DNA of 64,000 bases from Mnemiopsis leidyi (taxonomy: Eukaryota; Ctenophora; Tentaculata; Lobata; Bolinopsidae): NCBI GenBank assembly GCA_000226015.1, contig JH153850.1, positions 53,502 through 117,501 on the forward strand. The letters are read 5' to 3'. The notes under the pieces were generated by a model. It had not been told where the DNA came from, ran no database searches, and was given only the letters and a program-made list of their open reading frames with translations. Numbering within the stretch: the first letter of the stretch is position 1; every line of letters begins with the position of its first letter. Below are positions 1 through 12,505 of this stretch, in pieces. Made by a program: the position numbers and the translations under genes.

Positions 1-3000
1 GGTTGATGTTGAGGTTACTGCCGGGGGTCAGGGCGGAACTGGAACCTCCGAACTGGGAACCTGCAGGTCCTCGGTTCCAGGCTAGGTTACCTAGAGATCC
101 TGGGGAGGAAGATACAGGGTTAGAGAGTTGAGAGAGTAAAAATAGATAGAGAGAGGGGAAGGAGAGAGAGAGATAGAGGGAGAGAGAGAGACTTGGAGTT
201 TATTTTAAACATGTGCACTGCATTGAGTGCACTGTGCACATACAAGCTCTAATGATTGTGCCGAGTGTGAGAGTCTAAGGGCTGATATAGTTGGGTGCAG
301 TGTGCACCTGCCTTCCTTGGGAGAGAAAATTGTTTTAGGGCTTCAGTGAGATTCTATATTTGTACTTCGCATTCCATATTCGAATATTTTAGGGCACAGT
401 GTCGAAAGTTTGATGAAATGCTGATATCTAAATTTAATTTGGATATTTTGGTTTGTTTTGTAAATTCTTAACGAAATTCGATATCAATATCATTTAAAAA
501 CTAATCGATAAATGAAAACAATGATATAAGATATTCCACAGAATATGCGCATCAAATCATTCATCCTAAACGCAAATATCGTATACCTTTCGTCCTACAG
601 TTGGTATGCGAGGTTTTCACATAAGCCAAAGTCGGCATCATTGGAGACCAAACTTAGGAGGAAAAGTTTGATAAAACACGACTCAAACAGATAAAACAAA
701 AAACGGTCAAACAAGAAGTGAAGTAAAGAGTACCTGTGGCCAGGATGGAACAGTCTAGAATTTGAAATTAAATTAGGGGGACTGAACAGTGAACACCGGC
801 CGTGCAACCAAAGACATGACAACGATGTCGTCTAAACTACGTGACTGGAAAAGTGAAAATGAAAGACATTCCATTCCAGAGCCATTGGATATTATGTACT
901 TACATAAGTATATAACTTCGTGTCATAATCACCCTAATTTTTACTAGGAATTTTGTCGCCTACCAAGTATAAAATTTCAATACCAATTACCTATACACGT
1001 TGCAAAACGCAGGCTTAAATTCTTAAACCGGTCAATGATAAGTGTCTAAAACACAGCACAGTCTGAGATAACATCTCGATATCCTGAGTGAAATTCTACA
1101 CGGAAGAAACTTGGAAACCGGAAATGAGCAGTGACATCTTCTTGTCATTATTGTAGTGATTTTCAAATCAAATTAGGCGAATTCCTGTGTGGTTACACGA
1201 CTCAGCGGGATAACGGCTTAATGGGAAACAGTGACCTGTACAAATTTAGAGGGTTGAGCCCAATGCTTTTCTAAATTCAATTCCCGGAAAAAAGGAAACT
1301 GTCACGCAGGTTCTTTTATCACTTTGATTTTTTAACTGGAAAAGAAAAGCTTTACTTAAAGCTCTACTTAAAGGTTTTAAGATGTCTATTGCAAGTGCGA
1401 CGAGGCGACAATAACAAGGTCAGAAATTTTCTACTAAAATGTGCATGGTTTATAACTTTATAAACAAAAAGGGAAGCAGGACATACAACCTAAACGGAGA
1501 GGAGGTACGATGTAAAATAACGATGACAATACACAATGCTAATTAAAAATTACAACTACTAATTAGATTCATAGTATTCACATACTACGTGCAATGCAAG
1601 TAACTACGAATAATGATGGTCCGCGGTGGTGCAAACAAATTAGCGTTCAAGTTAGAAAACAATGCAGAATCTTCTCCGGCTAACAAACTGTATGGTGAAT
1701 TACATCGCAAGGCCTGATTAATTATACTACAAACAATGTGTTGAATGGAAAACAATAGGGCAACGGACCTGCTTTAAACATACTCAGAACAAAAGGTAAA
1801 CACAAGGATTTATCTAGAACGCAGGTATTTGCCAGTGCAGGGTAATGAAGAGCTATGGGAATTACACGGAGACCAGTTCACGCCCTACTGCTGTGTCAGG
1901 AATGCGTCTAACTTCAAATAAGATCAAATTGCGTGACCACTAACCCGGGCTACAGATGTATAACAGATCTTCCTGTATTTAGAAGAAGTGAAATGACAGG
2001 TGCACTGCGCTCTACACCTAAACAGATCTCTACACGAAGGGTGAGTAGAGATCACATTAGCACGGCCCATACCTCAACCTTAGTAACCTAGTTTGGTAGC
2101 CTTATTTAATTTTACTTGTCATAACTTAGTAGCAGTGTTAATTAAATACACGTATGTCAAGAGAAGAGAGAGCATAAGACATTACGGTAGGACAAAACTT
2201 TTCAAAAAATTGAAAAAAGGAAAAGCGTCGTGAGATGAGAAGTGCGTGTGCCCGTGGAGGAAAAGAAACATTCCTTGTAGTCATGACGACACTTGTCTTG
2301 TAGTCTTATAGTCATGACGACACTAATTGGACCGGGCAGGCGTGGTGGTTACCAGCTAGACACGGCCTGGATCAAAGTAGAGAGGTTGTTATGTGGACAT
2401 GCGATAATATCATTTGGTCAATTAGTGAGCGATTCGGAAAGAATGCATAGCATAGATTTCATAGCGAGGATTTGTACCGTAACAATTTGATAGTGTTAGT
2501 CGTAATCGCTCCAACCTAAACTAAATTCCACGACCTTTAATACATGATGAACATTAGAACAGAGAAAACCGCGCGAAAAACTTGAAAGTTGTACTAAAAC
2601 GAACACAGTCATAAAAGGAAAATCAAGCTGGCTAAAATACCATAGCTAAAAAAACCTGTTGTACACTGTGTTACAGTTAAACAAGAACTGAAACAAGACA
2701 ACCATAGCTAAAAAACCTGTTGTACACTGAGTTACAGTTAAACAAGAACTGAAACAAAACAACTATAGGAGTGAACTGTGAGATACAATCAACCAGCTGT
2801 GCTCAAGATCTGAACAAGACGTGAAGTTAAGCTGAAACTCGTCACAACACAGATAAGGCCAAATATCCTTTGACAAATACGGTCTAGCTCTGTGTCTGGA
2901 TCTAGAGAGAGAGAGGTAATGTTACCTGACAAGGAACTAGGATAGCATGATCTGCTTGCTTGTTGTTGTTCATGTTTAGTATGTTCACATCAGTTCTTTC

Positions 3001-6000
3001 AGGGTACAGGAGTTGCCAAGGTGAACAAGGCAGAAATAAAATTAAGGATTTTGGAAAATGAACTTTGCATCGTATTCCTAATCAGCGGCAACGTCCCATA
3101 TTTATATCTCTGTAATAATCCTATCATGAAGGAGGAGGATAAACAATACTGGCTTGAGAAATTGTTCAACTCGCCATCAGACTTTCAGAGTAAAACATTA
3201 TCAAATGTATTCTACTTCTTCCCTTATCCTGGTCAAAACATAACCTCAACAGTATAACTATCTGCAAAACCAAGAAACATGCCTTAATCTAATGGAAGAA
3301 CAGTACATGACCTCAGAGAAGAGGCTGCGAATGAAGCTGACATGTGCTGTCGCAACACAATAAAAAGCAGCCCAAAAGGGCAAAGTTATGTTTGCTAAGT
3401 AGGATAAAAGCATAAACAAGCATTTCATTATGAATACTCGAGAAGCGGGTTAGGTAGGTATATTATTTGTATGTTATTTTAGTAGCTTGTACTGTGCGGG
3501 CCCAGAGAATACATAAAAGCGTAGCTTTATAATATTCTTAACAAGTAACTACTCTTCATGCTGCGTAAAATCAGAAATTTCACCGGGAAGAGGTAGGTGG
3601 GAATAATGAAATTATATGTTGATTTTTGCAGTTTGAGAAAATTAGATCTTAGGAGAAATTATCAAATAAAAGCAGATGCATAGTTCAAAAGTTCAGCAAA
3701 TCTAAGTGGAAGGGAAATAAGAAGATACTATTATAGAAAAGCAATTAGCAAGGCCAAAAGCCCAAAAGATCAAACGAAACAAAAAGTTAGTCTAGTACCG
3801 CGAAAATTATAGTCAGAAGTCGCAAAAATTGTAAACTTTCTCGAAAACAAGAAAATTACAAACCGGCGTCAAAAAATTTGTGTGCCAACCGGCGGTTGCG
3901 GTAGCAAGTAAACATGTCGGCGTTATCCGAAAGTGATAACAAAAACACCTACCAGCGTCAGACAAAGGGCCGTCCAGTTCACTGTCTGCTCGGCTGAGTT
4001 GTCTGCTGCGGAGACTTCCGACACTGGTGGCGGGCGTGAGGGAGGGGTGGTGCCCGTTGTACAGGCCAAACCTGCAGGGGCAGCGGGGTTAATTAGATAA
4101 TTAGACGAGCAGGTGGGTAGTGATTATGTGATTAGGAGAGTTAAGAGTCATATTGTGGAGCAGCCATTGTTGATCTAGATGAGTTAAAAACAAAAGATCA
4201 AATTTTGGTTCGAGTTTATCAGCTGGAGAAAAGAATGTTGAACAGTATCTAGAGGATTAGAAAAATATTTTATCTAGAAAGGGGTAGAGACCAAAGATTA
4301 ACCTGTCGTCACTAACAAAGACTCGGATACTCATTCAGATCACACTTATTTGCTGAACATCTCAGTCAAAAAGCAAACGCAGCGACAAACAATTGATATT
4401 TAGAAATATGAAATACACTATGTCGGGTGGTTGTACGTGCTCGCCGCCGATAAAGCAGACACTGCAAAGTGCAACTACACCGGCTCGATGAATTTAGCGG
4501 AAAAAAGGGACAAAAAAGGTAAGAATCACTAGGTTAAAGTCACGTGGTGTTTCGATTAATAAAACTTAATGCAGATGATAAGAAAAGATTAATATGGCAA
4601 ACAAAACATCGAAGAATAGTGTTTCCTCTTCTACGACTGTGATCCTTGAGTCATACATGCCGAGCAACTCTGAGTCTTTGTATTTAAAACAAAGACATAA
4701 AGGCTAGCAGCATGCTAGATTTCCTGGTAATGGTTATGTTGATTTTGTTATCATCACATACGGATCAGACTGGACCAAGGTCCGAACCCAAGACCAGACT
4801 GGACAAGACCAGACCGGACATGACCAGACTGGACAAGACCAGACTGGACAAGACCACACTGGACATTGGACAAGACCACACTGGACAAGACCACACTGGA
4901 CCGGACAAGACCACACTGGATAAGACCAGACCGGACAAGACCAGACTGGACAAGACCAGACTGGACAAGACCAGACTGGACAAGACCAGACCGGACAAGA
5001 CCAGACCGGACAAGACCAGACCGGACATGACCAGACTGGATAAGACCAGGTTGGATAAGACCAGACCAGAGAACACAAGACCGGAGAATACTGGACCAGC
5101 TGGCGCATGATGACTATGGGTGGCCTAAACCGCTGCACAAAAAATGTGTAACTCAACTTAAGTTATGGAGCTTGGCATTATCAAAAATCAGCTGTCATCT
5201 ACTGGCTCAATAGATTTTATTCATTTGTAGTATTGTAGTTGTTTAAATAGTTTTAAACTATTATTAAACCACAAATTAATAACATGTATCGAGCCAGATA
5301 GTTTTAAAGTACTGTATTAGAACGTGGCAATTCTAAAAATGTAAAAGATGACAGCAGTGGATAACTTATTTTAGATATTTAGTAATGTAAAAGATGACAG
5401 CAGTGGATAACTTATTTTAGATATTTAGTTGACGAAAAAGTATCACATAACACAACATAGAATCGAATCTTGAAACTAAAGCGAACTAAGTTAACATACC
5501 TGTCAGAGTTGGTGGGATGTAAGCCGTAAAGCAGGATGTTATCAGCTACTTCTACAGGGTTACCTTTACCTCCAGCTCTACCGGGCGCTCCCGTTCTATT
5601 TACCTGTACAGTACAACTGTTACACATTGTGTTACAGTTCAAGTAGAGTTACAGTTTTGGTTGGTTAGGAACTGGTCTGAACTACCAATTAATGTCTAAT
5701 TGTTTACATGTTACAGTAACGGTTACAGTTACAGTTTGTTTGTGTTACAGTTACAGTTTGTTACCGACCAACTCCCCCACCCCTCCTCACCTCGCCAATA
5801 TAAGCGTCCAGCATCTCGTTACTCATGTCCTCAGGTCGGTCGATGGTGACGTAATCGTCGTCACTGTCGGCATCTTCACCTTGGGGAGCCCCCGAACATG
5901 GAGTACCCGTACTGCGGCATCTGGCCAGCTGGGGGGAGAGTGAGGTTAGTTTTGTTTAGCCAGCTGGGGGAGAGTGAGGTTAGTTTTGTTAGCCAGCTGG

Positions 6001-9000
6001 GGGAGAGTGAGGTTAGTTTTGTTTAGCCAGCTGGGGGGAGAGTGAGGTTAGTTTTGTTTAGCCAGCTGGTAGGAGAGTGAGGTTAGTTTTGTTTAGCCAG
6101 CTGGTAGGAGAGTGAGGTTAGTTTTGTTTAGCCAGCTGGGGGAGAGTCAGGTTACTTTAAAATAAATGGATGAGAGCAGAGAACACTCTTGTAACTTTTC
6201 ACAGACATTAAGGTATGTATGGACAATTGTGTGAATTTCCTCTATGAGACTGGAGTTACACTGTAACTGTTACAGTCTCCCCTAATTCCCAAGTGTTAAA
6301 AGTATGTCACTTTCCCACGCCCCAGATTCGCTGACGTCAAGAAATAACTCCCTACCAAATTCCCACGTAACAACGTGACTGTAAAAAAAGTGTGACCTAG
6401 AAAAGTGTTCATAACTCTGGTATCTACAAACTTTCTGATTCCCTACATTCTACAACAAGGACCAAGTATCTCCAAATTTTCTGGTTCACTACATTCTACA
6501 AGTCAACACTTACACATTTCTATTGGTCACCCCGCTTGACGTCTCCAAACTTTACTAGGGCTTTACGTTTTTTGCGAAGTTTTGCAGGAGCAGTTGTGAC
6601 GTATAAGTTTAGTCGACAAGAAAGCCTCTGGGTTTAAATTCAACCACGTACTTAAACATGCTGCATTTTAACAGGACGCAAAACTAAAATGTTTGTAAAG
6701 CTGGAATTCACGACGACAAAAACTCTGTCAATAATTTATCATTTATCTGAATGACGATTGACGCAGACCTGCAGAAGTTAAGTTCCAACTGCCAAGAAAA
6801 TTAGACAGTTAAATAGTTCCGATTAGAATGGATGTTTAAAACAAGTATAACTCCATGAAGTATAACAAAAACAGGACTAGCAGTTAAACAAGTTGAACTG
6901 AGTTCAACTCAGAGCGTGTACAAAATAACATGTACTGAAACAGCGCTACACTCCATCATCGTACGAGAAGTAGAATTTGTCACGATGTTAGTGGGACACG
7001 AGATTTAACGACCGGACACTAAAATATCGACCTGACATTAATTTAAGCTGAGTATGACATATATGCTAGCAAGTAACGCTAAAGGGTGCAGTAGACCGTT
7101 GGAGAGTCCGAGTAAGGTGTAACCAACTGCTAATCCGATATTGTGCAGCATATAATCGCGAACACTAACAGCTCCGCTTCAATAAAAATCCTGCAAAAAT
7201 ATCCTTGTGTTTGAGAAGAGACCCACTCACCAGTTCCTCTAACGTAGCTGTAAGCAGGGACGTGACCGTCAGGAGACTTGAGAGTAACAGCTGCAGGCAT
7301 CTCAGCTGTACCCACCGTGCCGACAGTACCACGTCTCTTCAGGGGTGGAGCGAGGGTTTTCTTTCCTGGGAGGAGGGGTTGTTGGTGGAGGGGTTGTTGG
7401 TTGAGAGGTTGTTGGTGGAGGAATTGTTGGTGGAGGGGTTGTTGGAGGAGGGGTTGTTGGTGGAGGGGTTGTTGGTGGAGGGGTTGTTGGTGGAGGGGTT
7501 TTGGTGGAGGGGTTGTTGGTAGTAGTGGGTTTGTGGGAAATAGGGCGGGGAGAATGGGATAACAAGAACTTTTACAGAACAAGGTAGATGCAAGATATGT
7601 CATAAAGATTTAGTTGCTTATAGTCAAGCAGTTCCAGAAGGGAGAAATGATTTATCAAGAATACAGATTCAGAACGCAGTATGATTTATAAAGCAACCTG
7701 GGACTTTGAACTGATCAATCTCCATCTTCATCTTGTCGCTATCATCAGCGGGTTTCTCCTCTAAAGTTCCGATGTACAAGTTATCCATAGTTCCCAAGGT
7801 GGGTTGCCCGAACTCGTCTACAGTGAACTCTTCACCTGCAAGAGAAATATACACGTCATTAACACGTCATTAGGACGTCACTACCAAGTGATTAAAAAGA
7901 GAATGTTGAGTTATTGCTCGGGTGGGAGGTAAGATAAGATTCAGTAGACTTTCATGACATGTTCACGTAAGTTAACAATGTAATAAAGTAGTATAGTTTT
8001 GTATTACATTGTTTAAGTGTGATAGACGAGCGGCATATATTAATGTGTAAAATGTGGGCTATAACAAACTTCATTAGCGCTTATTCAGTGAGTTATCATG
8101 TATCGGTATCCTATATATAATATGTTGTCTTAGCAGATATCTTTCAGTTTAAATACTAAATGCTGTAAAATAGTTAACCATTCTTTATAGATCAAGATGT
8201 AAATTTCTTAAAGTGTTGGTTAAGATGCTTAATATTACTCCGCATATGCCAGGAATATTTCCATTAGCTACTCAAAACAGACTTGACTCTATGCTAACAC
8301 TGAACTCATGAAAAAATGTGGGTGCACGCGAATAGTTCTCTAACTTAACTTAATAACCAAGTCGCCCTTCTAATGTGCCAAATATTTGTCTGGTACCAAG
8401 ATTTTAAGTCACATGCTATCTTTCTTGGCAGATAGTAAAATAACCGGTAACCCTTCTTCATTCTCTGAGCATGGAAATAGAACAATTACCCGAACTTTTC
8501 TATAAATAAGTATGTTAACGGTAATTTGTGACAAAAACCATACAATTTTACTTCTTTGCCATTTTATCGTAATTTTCCGCAATGATCCAACTCCCAAGCT
8601 TGAAGACTAGTAAGGATTTTATAGAAATGAAGCCTGGATGCTAGAGAGGACTTTATAGAAGTGAAGCCTGAAGGCAAACAAGGAGGTATCCCCAACAGAA
8701 GGTATCTCTAACAGGAGGTATCTCCAACAGGAGGTATCTCCAACAGGAGGTATCTCCAACAGGAGGTATCTCCAACAGGAGGTATCTCCAACAGGAGGTA
8801 TCTCCAACAGAAGGTATCTCCAACAGGAGGTATCTCCAACAGAAGGTATCTCTAACAGGAGGTATCTCCAACAGGAGGTATGTCCAACAGGAGGATTTCG
8901 ATTTTCGATTTCGATTTGGGACCGGCTTTTACTTCGCACGGCCAATGTTTACTCAAAATTTATGTAAATATACAGTATAATGTCAAATATAATATCAAAT

Positions 9001-12000
9001 CTTAATATCTTAATAACTATCACTAAAAATAAAGTTAAAGATTGATAAAATATGTATAAATCAAAGTTGGGTACTAACTATTTACTGACTGTTGAAACGT
9101 ATGCACATACGTTCATTTTACACGCTTTGTGTAACTAAAACAGTAACATCGTCGGTCAGAAAATAGATTTGGAAGTTGTGCACGGTTTATCAGCTCTGCG
9201 TGGCAGTGAAAAGTTTGCGATAACGCGGTGTTTGCCATTATTGTGCTACGCTAGCGCAAAGTTTGCTTTACTCCAACTTAGGCAGGTTTGCTCTCGTACT
9301 TGTACTTCTAGTAAGTACCTGTTTACAGTCGCCTTGAAAGAATTTGTAAATTTTTCCTGAAGATTTGTCGACGAGGCTATTTTTGTCCTATTAACTGCGT
9401 TCACTGTTGAATTATACAGTTTAGGGCCGATGTAATTCAGGCTTTTGTCTGTTGACTTTAAGCGATTATATGGGATTTCAAAATATTCTGGTTCTCGCCT
9501 CGGGGCAGTTTTATCAACTCGATTAAACATACTAATTATATTGGCCGGAGCGACTTTGAGATAAACTTTATGCATTAAAGATAGACAGCATTTAAAGGTA
9601 TCTCTAACAGGAGGTATCTCCAACAGGAGGTATCTCCAACAGAAGGTATCACCAACAGAAGGTATCTCCAACAGAAGGTATCCCCAACAGGAGGTATCTA
9701 CAACAGGAGGTATCTCCAACAGGAGGTATCTCCAACAGGAGGTATCTCCAACAGGAGGTATCTCTAACAGGAGGTATCACCAACAGGAGGTATCTCCAAC
9801 AGGAGGTATCACCAACAGGAGGTATCCCAACAGGAGGTATCTCTAACAGGAGGTATCTCCAACAGGAGGTATCTCCAACAGGAGGTATCTCCAACAGGAG
9901 GTATCTCTAACAGGAGNNNNNNNNNNNNNNNNNNNNNNNNNNNNNNNNNNNNNNNNNNNNNNNNNNNNNNNNNNNNNNNNNNNNNNNNNNNNNNNNNNNN
10001 NNNNNNNNNNNNNNNNNNNNNNNNNNNNNNNNNNNNNNNNNNNNNNNNNNNNNNNNNNNNNNNNNNNNNNNNNNNNNNNNNNNNNNNNNNNNNNNNNNNN
10101 NNNNNNNNNNNNNNNNNNNNNNNNNNNNNNNNNNNNNNNNNNNNNNNNNNNNNNNNNNNNNNNNNNNNNNNNNNNNNNNNNNNNNNNNNNNNNNNNNNNN
10201 NNNNNNNNNNNNNNNNNNNNNNNNTATCTCCAACAGGAGGTATCTCCAACAGGAGGTATCTCCAACAGGAGGTATCTCCAACAGGAGGTATCTCCAACAG
10301 GAGGTATCTCCAACAGGAGGTATCTCCAACAGGTATCCCCAACAGGATGACTTAACCGTCCCCCAGACACGACTCACACCGCTCACACTGCACATCAGGG
10401 TGAAGTGCTCACTGCCAGGGCTGGTATTACAGTCCGAACTGTCATCGCCCTGTTGATACTCTGTCGTCACAGCAACACACGTGACTTTTAGCAGTGTTTT
10501 GCTGCTCCTACCTACACTTTAGAAACGTCGGGCTGGTTTTTTCTAGGGCTGGAAAGTTGGAGTTTCACAAGACTTACACTGTGTTTCACCCCCGTACAAG
10601 TGTAAACTTTGTGTACAGTCGACTACAGGTGATGGTAAAGAACACTAACAGTAAACACCTACAGGGCAACTTCACACAAGACATATGGAACCGTATAGCT
10701 AGAAACTTCAGTAGCGGGGCTCTGGAACTCTTAATAATCATCTTTATCTCAACAGAATAAATGTTCTCTACTAAGATATGATACTGGTAGGCACGTAGGA
10801 TATACTTAAGATAGGGGAAAAATAAAGATAACGAAATATAAACCAAATTGAGAGCTACTACTATATAGCTATTGCTATTTATCTACTATGAAATATTGGT
10901 TCTACTAATTAGTACTATAGAAATGTGTTGTAAAGACAAACCTGGCTTAATCATCATGACTTTAAGAGGCTGAGAGTTGGATATCATGGCAGAGCTTCGT
11001 CTCTTCAGGGAGTTAGGCAAGGAGCTGGGAGTTTCAACTACTTCTTTAGTCACTTCTTTACGTTCAGCAGCCACTGGCGAGTTGATATCCAGATTCTTTA
11101 GCGTCTTCGCTAACCTGAAATTAAGAGTCGGATTTACATAAACTATCAGTAATTTCTTAGGTTCATTATAAGGCTGTCTGACATATAACTTTACATCAGA
11201 TTGACCCCAGCCAGCCCGCACCCTATCACTTGCGTTTTGAATCTTGCCATGGCCATTCCTAGTTATTTGTTTCATTATGATCATGATAACACACTTTCCC
11301 CCCATCATTAAGTAGAGTGAGACGTGTGGAGAATTAGAATGCGTCATTAATCAAGATGAATTGTATGACTGATGACACACAAATTTACTCGACATATTTG
11401 CACACGAATTTAGGTGAATGGAAGGTAAGACATTTCGTACAACAGAACCCGTCCCAATAAGGTAAGTAAGATGTAAACAAGGTTGTTTCAGTAAGCAACT
11501 CGTCAAATAACACGTCACACACCACGTGACGTGTCACGAATCACGTGACACAATCAAGACAGACCAGGTACCTACATGACACACTGACGCTGGTCACACT
11601 AAGAGCCGTGTTCTTTGTGTGAACAATTATCCGAAAAATGTGGACCAGCCCAACAGAACACATAGATCACCAGACTGTGACGTCACTTTCAATTACACTA
11701 CAACACACAGACCGCACTGTAGCTGTAGTGGTTTGTAATGCTAGCGTAGTACAGCTAGTCTGGTATCGGTAGTGGAGCACTTAATCGAGCACTTATTGCT
11801 ACAGCTACAGTCCGTTTCTTTCCGCCATGACAACACATGTACATTGTGTGGTGTGTAACGCTACAAGGACACGCACACAAAGATCACTTAAGTTGCAATA
11901 ACTTTACACAATGGGATCACGTGGTGTTAAACATGATATAGCACAGGCCGGTTCTGCATAGGATAAATGTTTCGGAGCAGAAAGGTTTCGCTAAAAATAT

Positions 12001-12505
12001 GGTTTATGGGCTAAAAATAGCAACACACTTTGTGCATAAGGACATGGTACGTGATGCGCTGTTCAAAGTTGGATCATGTCCAAAACAGAACTTGATGAAT
12101 TGAAAATAAAAGCAATTGTTCATGTTGTTCGCTTAAAACCTATTGGTTTACATGTATGATAGTTTCTTAGATCGTTAACTAGTAATGTTTCTTAAAAAAC
12201 CAAAAGTAAAATCAATAAAGTCAGACAGTAAAAAATTGACTCAAAATTACACCAATAAAGGAAAACAAAACTAAGGTCACGTGACAACCAGCAAGCTGGC
12301 ACGTGACTGCTACATACCCCTTTACGAGAGTTGGGGATTCAGCTCGCTTGTCGACAGACCGTGGATCGTACAGAGGTCTCATGTGTAGCCATGTCAAGTC
12401 GGCGTCCAACAGCTGATCGACCGAACTGAGCTGTTTCACATCCCTCGTTAGCAGCTCGTGCGGCTCCTTCTTGCGCGCGGAGGGGGGTGTCGGCTCTACC
12501 ACCAT
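1..12505 (-). CDS. Unrecognised serine-rich protein, N-terminal part (gene A), nine exons, continues beyond base 1
   Basis: I do not recognise this protein. Exons in transcript order (plus-strand coordinates): 12318-12505, 10942-11114, 10389-10460, 7698-7835, 7231-7365, 5791-5928, 5500-5603, 3953-4071, and 1-99 running off the window. Phases agree at every junction except entry into 5791-5928. The ATG (MVVEPTPPSARKK) follows a TAG acceptor at 507-509 of the 12 kb line, so a 5' UTR exon is likely upstream; a donor near 13208 is one candidate. Visible features are no membrane segment, many Ser/Thr/Pro, basophilic kinase-type sites (LKRRSSAM in exon 2, LKRRGTVG in exon 5, RSRQLSRADSE in exon 8), an acidic stretch (DADSDDDYVTIDRPEDM) in exon 6, and Gly/Ser-rich exons 8-9. 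It is probably a cytoplasmic regulatory or scaffold protein, by inference only. The 72 nt exon at 10389 is phase 1-1 and could be an optional cassette. Confidence 0.75.
100..3952. other. Intron of gene A, 3.9 kb, no recognisable gene
   Basis: This is AT-rich sequence between the last two exons seen of gene A. Purine-rich GA microsatellite sequence lies at about 120-190. I see no protein-like reading frame with splice sites, apart from the duplication listed at 2640. Confidence 0.6.
2640..2764. repeat. 62-bp tandem duplication in a gene A intron
   Basis: Two near-identical copies stand side by side. Each has the order CATAGCTAAAAAA, CCTGTTGTACACTG, GTTACAGTTAAACAAGAACT. They differ at a few positions. 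Confidence 0.85.
4767..5095. repeat. 15-bp minisatellite (GACAAGACCAGACTG)
   Basis: About twenty units of a 15-bp repeat, with small variants (ACTGG/CCGG, GACAAG/GACATG) and a few broken units near 4860-4915. Because 15 is a multiple of three, long repeat-peptide frames stay open on both strands, but none has a start, splice site or composition suggesting a gene. It lies in the gene A intron between exons 3953-4071 and 5500-5603. Confidence 0.95.
5337..5430. repeat. 46-bp tandem duplication
   Basis: Two almost perfect copies of a unit beginning AATGTAAAAGATGACAGCAG, directly abutting, about 70 bp downstream (on minus) of the donor of exon 5500-5603. Confidence 0.9.
5925..6156. repeat. 35-bp minisatellite that includes a splice acceptor
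   Basis: About seven units of 34-35 bp. On the minus strand each unit reads TCACTCTCCCCCCAG followed by CTGGC. That is the same pyrimidine tract, CAG and first exon bases used as the acceptor of gene A exon 5791-5928. The array starts in the exon edge and runs upstream into the intron, so it has multiplied the 3' splice site. Confidence 0.9.
7366..7525. repeat. 15-bp pyrimidine-rich minisatellite abutting an acceptor
   Basis: About ten units. On minus they read CAACAACCCCTCCAC with variants. The array ends directly at the CCTCCTCCCAG acceptor of gene A exon 7231-7365, so it forms an extended polypyrimidine region. Confidence 0.9.
8683..8895. repeat. 16-bp minisatellite, first block
   Basis: About 13 units of GGTATCTCCAACAGGA with variants (AACAGAA, TCTCTAACAGG). 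The same family recurs at 9594-10345, on the other side of a LINE tail. Confidence 0.95.
9270..9600 (-). pseudogene. Non-LTR retrotransposon reverse-transcriptase C-terminal tail, fragment
   Basis: On the minus strand an open stretch reads MHKVYLKVAPANIISMFNRV, then YFEIPYNRLKSTDKSLNYIG, PKLYNSTVNAVN and FTNSFKATVNRYLLE. This spacing (aromatic, TxxKSLxYxGPKLYNS, LxxSFKxxVxxYLL) is the usual end of LINE ORF2 proteins after the reverse transcriptase domain. No RT core (YxDD) is present, so it is a dead 5'-truncated piece. It sits between the two blocks of the 16-bp array inside a gene A intron. Confidence 0.7.
9594..10345. repeat. 16-bp minisatellite, second block, interrupted by an assembly gap
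   Basis: Same GGTATCTCCAACAGGA unit as at 8683. Bases 9917-10224 are N (308 bases). Repeat units enter and leave the gap, so the true array length is unknown. Reading frames across the N run are not meaningful. Confidence 0.95.

Noticed and set aside
4712-5156. Long repeat-peptide frames (DKTRLDKTR, SCPVWSCPV) on both strands
   Set aside because: They follow from a 15-bp minisatellite whose unit is a multiple of three. There are no splice sites or non-repeat coding flanks.
8683-10345. CRISPR array
   Set aside because: Units are contiguous 16-mers with no unique spacers, in a eukaryotic intron.
9809-10470. Long minus-strand frames around 10 kb
   Set aside because: Mostly N. Only the short splice-bounded piece 10389-10460 is kept as a possible gene A exon.
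1-12505. Gene A as Pumilio N-terminus
   Set aside because: Only the Ser/Gly-rich SLTP-like flavour is similar. None of the conserved Pumilio N-terminal blocks is present.
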